Positions 8,074-15,254 of a DNA stretch of 56,792 bases are shown here, in pieces; position 1 is the first letter of the stretch, and each line of letters starts with the position of its first letter. The notes beneath the pieces were generated by a model. It saw only the letters and a program-made list of their open reading frames with translations. It was not told the origin of the DNA and searched no databases. The stretch is from the NCBI GenBank assembly GCA_017447185.1, contig JAFSOC010000006.1:1-56792 (forward strand), read 5' to 3'. The translations under genes were made by a program, and so were the position numbers. The stretch comes from Clostridia bacterium (GTDB lineage Bacteria; Bacillota; Clostridia; Christensenellales; Aristaeellaceae).

Positions 8074-9638
8074 TACAGGGTTTCCAGTTTTTCATAGGTC
8101 AGCGGCGCCTGCGCGTTGTAGGTCACCACGCCCTGCCTGTCCAGGATAATGGTCTGGGGCATGGCGTCCGCGGCGTTCAGCAGCGGAAGCAGTCCCTTCT
8201 CCTTGCTGTCCAGGGCGAAATCCAGGTGATCCCAGCCCTTGTCCGCCAGGAAGTCTTTCGCCTTTTTGGCGCCGGCCCGGTTATGGATCGCCAGGATCTC
8301 CACATCCGGATAGGCCACCTTCAGCTGTTCGTAATAGGGCAGCTCCGCGACGCAGGGGGCGCAGGTGGTGCCCCAGAAGTTGATGATGACCACCTGTCCC
8401 CGGTGATCCGACAGGCGGAAGGTTTCCCCGCTGAGCAGGTCCGTGGTAAAGTCCGGCAGCAGGTTGCCCACTTCGGAACCCACGGTCAGGCCGGAGGTAT
8501 CCGTTACCGGCGCGGTCGTGGTTTCCGGTTCTGCGGTTTCTTCCGGGGCCGCGGAGGTTTCCGGAACCGCCGTGGCTTCCGGTGCTGAAGTGGTTTCCGG
8601 CGGCTGCGTTTCCGTCACGGCCGCGGCGGGAACGTCCGCTTTGCTGATGGCCGGCTCAATGAAATTGAACCAGGCCACCGCGAACACCAGCGCCGCGACG
8701 GCGATGCCCCAGGCGATGCGCCCGGCCTGCTTCCGCTTCCGGACTACGGGCTCCGGATCGGCGTTCTTCCCGATCTCCGGGCCCTTCAGGGTGATTTTCC
8801 CGCACTTCAGGGAGATGGCGCCCTGGGCGCAGGTATCGATACACTTGCCGCAGGAGATACATTCATGGTCGCCCACATGGCGGATATCCATCTGACACTT
8901 CGAGACGCACAGGCCGCAGCCGTTGCACCGGTCCGGGTTCACCTTCACGCCGGTGACGGCAAAGCGGTTGAAGAAGCCGTAGATCGCCCCCAGGGGGCAG
9001 ATGAAGCGGCAGAAGGTGCGGTAGCAGAACACACAGGCCAGGCCGATAACGCACATAATCACCCATTTGTTGGTGAAGACGGCGCCCAGCTGGAAGAAGG
9101 AAGTGCTGTTGGCCGGATGCTGCAGGTAGCCCACCGCGCCTTCCAGGGTGCCGGCCGGGCAGATGAACTTGCAGAAGGCGGGGAGGATAACGTCCTTTCC
9201 CACGCCGAACCAGACGGGGATCGCGATCACGAAAACCGCCAGGAACACATATTTCAGGTACGAAAGGATCCGGGTGACGCGGCCCTTCCGGATTTTCGGC
9301 GTGGGGATTTTGTGCAGCAGCTCCTGGATCAGGCCCAGGGGGCAGATCCAGCCGCAGATGGTCCGGCCGAGGATCACGCCGAAGAGGGCCAGGATCCCCA
9401 GGACGTACCAGGGGGCGGTATGCCCGGCGGCGTTCAGCGCGTTCTGCAGGGAACCCAGGGGGCAGCTGGCGATGGCGCCGGGGCAGGAATAGCAGTTGAA
9501 CCCGGGCACGCAGACGGATTTCAGATTGCCGGTATAGATATGCCCGTCAATATATCCTTTGAGGTTTGCGTTGTACAGCAGGGCGGCATACAGCTGTACG
9601 AGGCGGCGGGTGCCCGGCCGGAAGCGCTTCTTATCCAA
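8052..9638 (-). CDS. NapH-like Fe-S membrane protein fused to TlpA-type thioredoxin
   Basis: 528 residues from a TTG start at 9638 that overlaps the upstream stop. The N-terminal half is a NapH/YccM-type polytopic domain with the CP motifs GWICPLGLIQELL and CRFICPLGAIYGFF, followed by two [4Fe-4S] clusters (CNGCGLCVSKC and CISCGKCIDTC, about 240-275). One more helix and a Pro/Thr/Glu-rich linker (about 335-380) lead to a thioredoxin-fold domain (about 385-528) with active site FWGTTCAPC. The inferred route is electrons from the membrane through Fe-S clusters to an extracytoplasmic dithiol. This fusion couples a ferredoxin-type electron carrier directly to disulfide reduction or peroxide defence. 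Confidence 0.85.
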   Translation of the reverse strand: MDKKRFRPGTRRLVQLYAALLYNANLKGYIDGHIYTGNLKSVCVPGFNCYSCPGAIASCPLGSLQNALNAAGHTAPWYVLGILALFGVILGRTICGWICPLGLIQELLHKIPTPKIRKGRVTRILSYLKYVFLAVFVIAIPVWFGVGKDVILPAFCKFICPAGTLEGAVGYLQHPANSTSFFQLGAVFTNKWVIMCVIGLACVFCYRTFCRFICPLGAIYGFFNRFAVTGVKVNPDRCNGCGLCVSKCQMDIRHVGDHECISCGKCIDTCAQGAISLKCGKITLKGPEIGKNADPEPVVRKRKQAGRIAWGIAVAALVFAVAWFNFIEPAISKADVPAAAVTETQPPETTSAPEATAVPETSAAPEETAEPETTTAPVTDTSGLTVGSEVGNLLPDFTTDLLSGETFRLSDHRGQVVIINFWGTTCAPCVAELPYYEQLKVAYPDVEILAIHNRAGAKKAKDFLADKGWDHLDFALDSKEKGLLPLLNAADAMPQTIILDRQGVVTYNAQAPLTYEKLETLYKNALAH

Positions 9639-10095
9639 GGCCGATACACTCCGTGCAGATGGCGGCGCCCTTGGCCAGCACGTCCTCCAGGCCGCCGTTC
9701 AGGATCCCCGCGACGATCAGCGCTGCCGCCAGCACCAGGACCGCCACCCGGAGAGTAATCACTTTTGATGTTGCTTTCTGATGAACCGCCTTTTCCCGCA
9801 GGGCTCCGGCATCCCGCATCCCATGCGGATCCCGGACCGGTTTGTCCGCGTTTTCATCCCGGATGCCCAGGACCAGGCCGGCAATTGTCAGCCCCAGGGA
9901 CACCGCGAACACCGGCAGGACGATCAGGAGGGCACGGCCAGCCTTTTCCCGGGTGAAGCTGTAATAGAAAAGATCTCCGCCCGCCTGTTTCGCCGCGCCT
10001 TCAAAATACAGGTACAGCGCGATTCCGGCCAGCAGGCCGGCCACCAGGGCGCAGAGCAGCGACTGTGTGATCAGGAAGATCTTTTTCCGTTCCAC
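9631..10095 (-). CDS. Membrane protein with C-terminal CD1871A-like CXXC tail
   Basis: 154 residues from GTG 10095, with GGAGGG six bases upstream. Helices at about 6-30 and 50-73 form an N-terminal unit. A last helix then runs into the sequence ILNGGLEDVLAKGAAICTEC. That C-terminal part (about 40 residues) resembles the separate small CXXC proteins of the CD1871A type that sit beside NapH-like genes; here it is fused to extra helices. The stop overlaps the start of the redox gene by eight bases, so the two are translationally coupled and probably form one complex. Confidence 0.68.
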   Translation of the reverse strand: MERKKIFLITQSLLCALVAGLLAGIALYLYFEGAAKQAGGDLFYYSFTREKAGRALLIVLPVFAVSLGLTIAGLVLGIRDENADKPVRDPHGMRDAGALREKAVHQKATSKVITLRVAVLVLAAALIVAGILNGGLEDVLAKGAAICTECIGLG

Positions 10096-10238
10096 GAAAT
10101 CCCTCCGTTCAGCGTCAGGTATGATCAGAATGTTTTGCCGGATTCATTATATACGGGGCAGGGCTTTTGTTCAACAACCGGCGGGGATCCCGCCCGGAGC
10201 GCAAACCGGGGGAAAGAAAAAATTTTTCGGACAGGGGG

Positions 10239-10267
10239 TTGACAATCCCGGGCTGTCTGCCTATAAT
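10239..10267 (+). promoter_or_regulatory. Consensus sigma-A promoter for ohrR-gpx
   Basis: TTGACA (10239-10244), exactly 17 bp, TATAAT (10262-10267). It is a perfect match to consensus, as expected for a strongly repressed promoter. Confidence 0.85.
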
Positions 10268-10269
10268 GA

Positions 10270-10290
10270 TTGTGCACAAGCAAATTGTGC
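10270..10290 (+). promoter_or_regulatory. Probable OhrR/MarR operator
   Basis: The palindrome TTGTGCACAA (10270-10279) overlaps a second inverted repeat, GCACAA (10274-10279) with TTGTGC (10285-10290). It covers the expected transcription start just after the -10 box, so a bound repressor would block initiation. Confidence 0.6.
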
Positions 10291-10316
10291 GAAAGCAAAC
10301 GAGAGAGGCAGTGTCC

Positions 10317-10766
10317 ATGAGCGAGAATCCGTATGAGGTCCTGAAACTGCAAAACCAGGTCTGCTTTCCCCTGTATGCCTGCACGAAGGAGCTGGTCCGG
10401 CAGTACGGGCCCTACCTGAAGGAATGCGGGCTGACCTACACCCAGTACATCGTCATGATGGTGCTGTGGGAGAGGGAGGAGGTTTCCTCCCGGGAGCTGG
10501 CGGAGTGCCTGCACCTGGATTACGGAACGCTGACGCCGGTGCTCAAGCGCCTCAGCCAGGCGGGCTACCTGCAGCGGGAACGCTCCGGGGAGGACGAGCG
10601 GCTGCTGAAGCTGACGCTGACCGACAGCGGACGGAAGCTGCGGGAAAAGGCGGTTTCGATTCCGCCGGCCATCGCCGGATGCATGGGACTGACGGCGGAG
10701 GAATTCATGACGCTCTACAAGCTGGCTTATAAGGCACTGAACCACATGGAAAAAAGAGACGAATAA
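10317..10766 (+). CDS. ohrR: MarR-family redox-sensing repressor, OhrR-like
   Basis: 149 residues from ATG 10317. The winged-helix core is of the OhrR kind: NQVCFPLYACTKELV near the N-terminus, LTYTQYIVMMVLWE, then the recognition region LDYGTLTPVLKRL and the wing ERSGEDERLLKL. Cys16 matches the peroxide-sensing cysteine of OhrR, and a second cysteine sits six residues later. By family knowledge, oxidation of this cysteine by organic peroxides releases DNA. The glutathione peroxidase gene 13 bases downstream is the obvious target, controlled by the promoter and operator just upstream. Confidence 0.85.
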   Translation: MSENPYEVLKLQNQVCFPLYACTKELVRQYGPYLKECGLTYTQYIVMMVLWEREEVSSRELAECLHLDYGTLTPVLKRLSQAGYLQRERSGEDERLLKLTLTDSGRKLREKAVSIPPAIAGCMGLTAEEFMTLYKLAYKALNHMEKRDE

Positions 10767-10779
10767 GGAGGAAACAAAA

Positions 10780-11331
10780 ATGGCAAATGTGTATGATTTC
10801 ACCGTGAAGGACAGGAAGGGCAACGAAGTGAAGCTGAGCGACTACACCGGCAAGGTGCTGCTGATCGTCAACACCGCCACCGGCTGCGGCTTCACTCCCC
10901 ACTATGAGCCCCTGGAGGCCATGTACAAGGAACTGCGGGAAAAGGGACTGGAGATCCTGGATTTCCCCTGCAACCAGTTCGCCGGACAGGCTCCCGGATC
11001 TGAAGACGAGATCCATGAATTCTGCACGCTGAAGTTCGGCACGGAATTCCCGCAGTTCGCGAAGATTGATGTGAACGGGGAGACCGCCGATCCGCTGTTC
11101 GCCTACCTGGCCACAGAGAAACCCTTCAACGGCTTCGGCAAGGGCATTAAGAATGCCGCGCTGAACAAGTTCGCCGCCATGAACAACAAGAAGTTCGGCG
11201 ACAAGACCTATATCGGATGGAACTTCACGAAATTCCTGGTGAACCGGGAAGGCAAGGTGGTTGCCCGGTTTGAGCCCACCGAGGATATGAAGAATGTCCG
11301 GGAAGCGGTCGTCGCGGAGCTGGCGAAATAA
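10780..11331 (+). CDS. Glutathione peroxidase family protein
   Basis: 183 residues, normal for the family, which reduces hydrogen and organic peroxides using a thiol donor (in bacteria usually thioredoxin). The catalytic Cys36 lies in TATGCGFTP, Gln70 in CNQFAGQ and Trp147 in GWNFTKFLV, so the tetrad is complete apart from the usual Asn, which I place in NFT. Cysteine replaces selenocysteine. RBS AAGGAGG precedes the ATG. It is co-transcribed with the OhrR-like repressor, giving a self-contained peroxide response. Confidence 0.9.
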   Translation: MANVYDFTVKDRKGNEVKLSDYTGKVLLIVNTATGCGFTPHYEPLEAMYKELREKGLEILDFPCNQFAGQAPGSEDEIHEFCTLKFGTEFPQFAKIDVNGETADPLFAYLATEKPFNGFGKGIKNAALNKFAAMNNKKFGDKTYIGWNFTKFLVNREGKVVARFEPTEDMKNVREAVVAELAK

Positions 11332-11348
11332 TTTTCCGAAAAACCCTC

Positions 11349-11396
11349 TTGACAGCTAATTGGGATTAGCCTACAATGTGGCTAATCCCAATTAGC
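11349..11396 (+). promoter_or_regulatory. TetR promoter with twin inverted operators
   Basis: TTGACA (11349-11354), 17 bp, TACAAT (11372-11377). The 16-bp palindrome GCTAATTGGGATTAGC (11355-11370) fills the spacer, and its exact reverse complement GCTAATCCCAATTAGC (11381-11396) follows the -10 box. Together they make a 17-bp inverted repeat around the -10 element, followed by TTTTT, so the same DNA may also terminate the gpx transcript. Confidence 0.8.
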
Positions 11397-11412
11397 TTTT
11401 TGGAGGGATCAG

Positions 11413-12030
11413 ATGGACACGAAGCAAAAGATCCTGGAGGAGGCGCTGACGCTGTTTTCCGAAAGGGGATTCACCAACGTTTTTGTGAACGATATCGCGG
11501 AGAGGGTCGGCATCAAGGCTCCCTCTCTGTACAAGCATTATCCGGGGAAACAGGCCATCTTTGACGCGATCATCGAAGAGATGCACCGCCGGTTCCTGGA
11601 GGAGGCGGAGCGCCTGCACATCCAGGGGAACGATCCGGCGAAGGACGCGGAGAAGTACAGGGAACTGCAGGAGGATCAGCTGGTGAAGCTGGGGATCGAC
11701 CTGTTCCTTTACCAGCTGCATGATGACTATACGCGCCGGATCCGGAAAATGCTTACCATCGAGCAGTTTTCCCATCCGGAGCTGGCGGCCGTCTATACGG
11801 CCCAGTATGTGGACGCGCCGCTGTACTACCACGGAGCGTTGCTGGGCCTGATGGCACAGCAGGGAGTATTGCAGGCGGAAAACACTGAAACGATGACGAT
11901 CCAGTTTTTTGCTCCCTTTTATCTGCTCATGACCGTATGTGACCGGGATCCGGCCCGGGAGAAGGACGCGGTCCGGATCCTGGAGGATCATATCCGGCAG
12001 TTTGACAAACTTTACAGGAGGACCATATGA
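11413..12030 (+). CDS. TetR-family transcriptional regulator
   Basis: 205 residues. The N-terminal helix-turn-helix is clear: KILEEALTLFSERGFTNVFVNDIAERVGI with recognition helix KAPSLYKHYPGKQAI. The C-terminal ligand domain is divergent, as usual, so the inducer is unknown. TGGAGGG (11401-11407) lies just before the ATG and directly after the twin operator, which makes autoregulation very likely. The stop overlaps the ATG of a membrane protein gene (ATGA), indicating translational coupling. Confidence 0.9.
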   Translation: MDTKQKILEEALTLFSERGFTNVFVNDIAERVGIKAPSLYKHYPGKQAIFDAIIEEMHRRFLEEAERLHIQGNDPAKDAEKYRELQEDQLVKLGIDLFLYQLHDDYTRRIRKMLTIEQFSHPELAAVYTAQYVDAPLYYHGALLGLMAQQGVLQAENTETMTIQFFAPFYLLMTVCDRDPAREKDAVRILEDHIRQFDKLYRRTI

Positions 12031-12635
12031 ACAAAACTGTATCAAAGATGGGCGCCGCGGTGGTAACTGTGACCGTATTTCTCTTCGCGGTGTTTATCCT
12101 GGCCCGTTTCAATTTCGGTTCCTACCTGGTCTGCATGCTCCTGCCCCTTGGGTTTATCCTGATGGCCGCGGGCTTCCAGCAGGAGAGTGATAAGGACCGG
12201 AAGGTGGCGGCGAATGCCGGCCTGGCCTTTGCGGCGGTCTATGCCGTGCTGATCCTGCTGGTGTATTTCGCCCAGAACACCACCGTGCGCCTGGAACCGC
12301 TGAGCGATCAGGCTGTCCGGGTCCTGGACTACTCAAAGGGCGGACTGCTGTTCAATTATGATTTGCTGGGCTATGGGATCATGGCGCTTTCCACCTTCTT
12401 CACCGGCCTGTCCATGAAGCCGGAAAACCGGCCGGACCGGTGGCTGAAGGGCCTGATGATGGTTCACGGGGTTTTCTTCCTCAGCTGCTTCATCATGCCC
12501 ATGACCGGCATGTTCACGAGCATGGCAAACGGAAACAGCGGCAATGGCGGAAGCATTGCGCTGCTGTTCTGGTGCATCTGTTTTATTCCGATCGGTGTGC
12601 TGGCCTGGCTGCATTTCAGCCGGGCCGCCAGGTGA
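12027..12635 (+). CDS. Six-helix membrane protein, function unknown
   Basis: 202 residues with about six helices, for example VVTVTVFLFAVFILA, MLLPLGFILMAAGF, AAVYAVLILLVYFA and IALLFWCICFIPIGVLAWL. No transporter motif is recognised. It overlaps the TetR stop by four bases and has AGGAGG inside the TetR end, so it is expressed with, and probably controlled by, that regulator. TetR partners are often efflux or envelope proteins; that is inference only. Confidence 0.7.
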   Translation: MNKTVSKMGAAVVTVTVFLFAVFILARFNFGSYLVCMLLPLGFILMAAGFQQESDKDRKVAANAGLAFAAVYAVLILLVYFAQNTTVRLEPLSDQAVRVLDYSKGGLLFNYDLLGYGIMALSTFFTGLSMKPENRPDRWLKGLMMVHGVFFLSCFIMPMTGMFTSMANGNSGNGGSIALLFWCICFIPIGVLAWLHFSRAAR

Positions 12636-12827
12636 ATTTTTATCAGATGGTGATCGTCAGCACGTTCAGGCCGAGCACGGACTGGTACTGGACGTTCTGC
12701 CGTTATTGTATCAGATTTTACGGCGATGCTAAAAGAAAATTCTTTTCTTTCCGGGCCGGGCGTGATAAAATGGGCCATCCGATCAATAAAAACATATTTT
12801 TTGACCCAGAAGGAGCAACCGCGCAAA

Positions 12828-14327
12828 ATGAATTCCGTCACAATGTCTGTCCAGAATTTGATCAATTTCTTTATTATCGCGGCCGGTATCGGCATTATCG
12901 GCCTGAGCCTGATCCAGACCCGGCGGGCCCCCATCCGGCAGGACGTAAAAAAGTATTTCATGACCTTCATGTGGATGATCATGATCTATATTGTCATGCA
13001 CCTGGTCCGGCAAATGATCGACGGAACCCCCGGGCAGACCCAGCGGGTCGTCATCCGGACGGTGACCTTCCTCGAGTTCCTGGCCTCCGGGTTCATGTCC
13101 CTGATGCTGTGTACGATGATCCTGTATAACGCGCTGAAGGACAAAGGGCTGAAGAGCCATATCCGGGTCCTGCTGATCATGACGGGGATCCATGTCCTGC
13201 TGCTGATCGTTTCCCAGTTCAGCAGCGGAATGTATTATTACTTCGATGAAAACAATACCTATCACCGGGGACCGCTGTACCTGCTCTCCAACGTGATTCC
13301 CTTCCTGATGATGATCCAGGGGATGGTCCTGCTGATCTACCACAAAAAGGAGTTCTCGAAGCGGGTGGCGGTCGCCTACTGGATTTACCTGCTTTCGCCC
13401 ATCGTGGCCATGCTGCTGCAGGCGGTTTTCCCGGGGGTCCAGTTTGTGATTCTCGCCACAGTCGGTGCCGCGGTCAACATGTTCGCGGTGGTGACCGGGG
13501 ATATGGTGCAGAAATATGAGGCCCAGAAGATGGAGTCCTCCCGGATGGAGACGGAGCTGTCCATGGCCACCCGGATTCAGGCGGACATGCTGCCCAACAT
13601 TTTCCCGGCTTTCCCGGAACGGCCTGAATTTGATATTTATGCCTCAATGACGCCGGCCAAGGAGGTGGGCGGCGACTTCTACGACTATTTCCTGCTGGAC
13701 GAAGACCACCTGGGCATCGTCATGGCGGATGTTTCCGGCAAGGGCGTCCCGGCGGCCCTCTTCATGATGGCTTCCAAGATCCTGATCCAGAACTATACCC
13801 TGATCTCCCGGAACCCGAAGGAAGCGCTGGAAGCGGCCAACCGCCAGATCTGCCAGAACAACCGGGAGGAAATGTTTGTGACCGTCTGGCTGGGCATTCT
13901 GGAAATCAGCACCGGCAAGCTGACCGCGGCCAACGCGGGACATGAATTCCCGGTACTGAAGATGCCGGGCGGGAAGTTTGAACTGTACAGGGACCGCCAC
14001 GGCCTGGTGATCGGCGCCATGGAAATGTCGAAGTACAAGCCCTACGAGATCCAGCTGGAGCCGGGCTCCGAGCTGTTCGTGTATACGGACGGCGTGGCGG
14101 AAGCCACCAACGCGAAGGAAGAGCTGTTCGGCACCGACCGGATGCTGGACGCCCTGAACAGATCGCCGTCGGAGACGCCCAAAGAGGTGCTGGACGCGGT
14201 CCAGGAGGCGGTGGCAAAATTTGTGGACAAGGCGCCGCAGTTTGACGACCTGACGATGCTGTGCATCCATTACCGGGGAGCAGGTGCAAAGGTTCCCGCG
14301 GCTACCGGGGAGGAAAGCCTTGAATGA
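12828..14327 (+). CDS. Membrane SpoIIE/RsbU-type serine phosphatase
   Basis: 499 residues from ATG 12828; GAAGGAG (12810-12816) supports this over an in-frame start at 12726. About seven or eight helices (1-235) form the input domain, with the extracytoplasmic motif TYHRGPLYLLSN. A short coiled linker (MESSRMETELSMATRIQ) leads to a PPM-type phosphatase of the SpoIIE class: ASMTPAKEVGGDFYDYF, VMADVSGKGVPAALFM and FVYTDGVAEATN hold the metal-binding aspartates. Such enzymes usually dephosphorylate an anti-anti-sigma factor to activate a stress sigma factor; no partner is nearby. The same input motif occurs in the EAL protein at 38366-40264. Confidence 0.88.
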   Translation: MNSVTMSVQNLINFFIIAAGIGIIGLSLIQTRRAPIRQDVKKYFMTFMWMIMIYIVMHLVRQMIDGTPGQTQRVVIRTVTFLEFLASGFMSLMLCTMILYNALKDKGLKSHIRVLLIMTGIHVLLLIVSQFSSGMYYYFDENNTYHRGPLYLLSNVIPFLMMIQGMVLLIYHKKEFSKRVAVAYWIYLLSPIVAMLLQAVFPGVQFVILATVGAAVNMFAVVTGDMVQKYEAQKMESSRMETELSMATRIQADMLPNIFPAFPERPEFDIYASMTPAKEVGGDFYDYFLLDEDHLGIVMADVSGKGVPAALFMMASKILIQNYTLISRNPKEALEAANRQICQNNREEMFVTVWLGILEISTGKLTAANAGHEFPVLKMPGGKFELYRDRHGLVIGAMEMSKYKPYEIQLEPGSELFVYTDGVAEATNAKEELFGTDRMLDALNRSPSETPKEVLDAVQEAVAKFVDKAPQFDDLTMLCIHYRGAGAKVPAATGEESLE

Positions 14328-15129
14328 TTTTCTGCGTACCGTGCGGGAAAAGGAGGTTCCTTATGGAACTGCCGCACTGTGGTGGCTGGGCCAGATGGGC
14401 CTGCTGGTGAAGATGGGAAAGACGGTCCTGTGCGTTGATTATTTCGCGTCCCCCGACCCGGGACGGCGGATCGAACCGCCGGTGCCGGCCGCGGAAATGG
14501 AAGGCGTGGACGCGTTCCTGGGCACCCATAACCACCTGGACCATATCGATCACGAAGCGTGGAAGATCTGGGCCGCGAAATGCCCGGAAGCGAAGTTTGT
14601 TTTCCCGGAAAGCCACCGGAAGGAAGTCCTTTCGGACGGCATTTCCGAAAGCCGCGCCCTCGGCCTGAACGACGGGGAAAACTGCCGGATCGGGGACGTG
14701 ACGGTCCGTGCCATCACCTCGGCCCATGAATTCCTGGACCGGGATCCGGAAACGGGACTCTATCCCTGCCTGCAGTATATCCTGGAGGGAAACGGCGTCC
14801 GCATTTACCACGCGGGGGATACGCTGCGGTATGAGGGCATGCTGCCGAAGCTGCAGGCCCTTGGGAAAATCGACGCCGCGCTGCTGCCCATCAACGGGCG
14901 GGACGGAAAGCGCTACCGGGAGAACCTGATCGGCAACATGACCTTCCAGGAGGCGGTGGACCTGGCCGGGGAACTGCAGGTCGGCACGGCGATCCCGGGA
15001 CACTGGGATATGTTCGAAGGCAACCTGGGGGATCCGGAGGCATTCGCGGACTACGCGGAGGCCAAGTATCCGGGACAGATGAAAGTGATCATCCCCAATT
15101 ATTTGCATACGGCAGAGATCCGCGGCTGA
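14320..15129 (+). CDS. UlaG-like metallo-beta-lactamase-fold hydrolase
   Basis: 269 residues from TTG 14320, supported by GGGGAGGAAAG just upstream; it overlaps the phosphatase stop by eight bases. The metal site is THNHLDHIDHEAW, with further histidines in SAHEF, HAGDT and PGHWDMF. Overall layout resembles UlaG, the L-ascorbate-6-phosphate lactonase, but no ascorbate transport or catabolic genes are nearby, so the true substrate is open. The coupling to a regulatory phosphatase is unusual. Confidence 0.8.
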   Translation: MNDFLRTVREKEVPYGTAALWWLGQMGLLVKMGKTVLCVDYFASPDPGRRIEPPVPAAEMEGVDAFLGTHNHLDHIDHEAWKIWAAKCPEAKFVFPESHRKEVLSDGISESRALGLNDGENCRIGDVTVRAITSAHEFLDRDPETGLYPCLQYILEGNGVRIYHAGDTLRYEGMLPKLQALGKIDAALLPINGRDGKRYRENLIGNMTFQEAVDLAGELQVGTAIPGHWDMFEGNLGDPEAFADYAEAKYPGQMKVIIPNYLHTAEIRG

Positions 15130-15143
15130 GCCGCGGTTTTTTT
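15120..15143 (+). terminator. Terminator overlapping a stop codon
   Basis: CCGCGGC (15120-15126) pairs with GCCGCGG (15130-15136), followed by T7. The loop is the TGA stop of the UlaG-like gene. Confidence 0.9.
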
Positions 15144-15162
15144 GTTCCATGGAAGCTTATCA

Positions 15163-15196
15163 ACCTATTGACATAGTAGGTAAAAGGAAATAAAAT
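15163..15196 (+). promoter_or_regulatory. nifS promoter with Rrf2/IscR-like inverted repeat
   Basis: TTGACA (15168-15173), 17 bp, TAAAAT (15191-15196). The inverted repeat ACCTA (15163-15167) / TAGGT (15177-15181) overlaps the -35 box. Its form recalls operators of Rrf2-family Fe-S regulators; no such regulator gene is in the window. Confidence 0.55.
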
Positions 15197-15254
15197 GATC
15201 CGGGGCCGGAAGTGAACGGTCCCGGATCTGGACTTTTAAAGGAGAAAAACCGGA

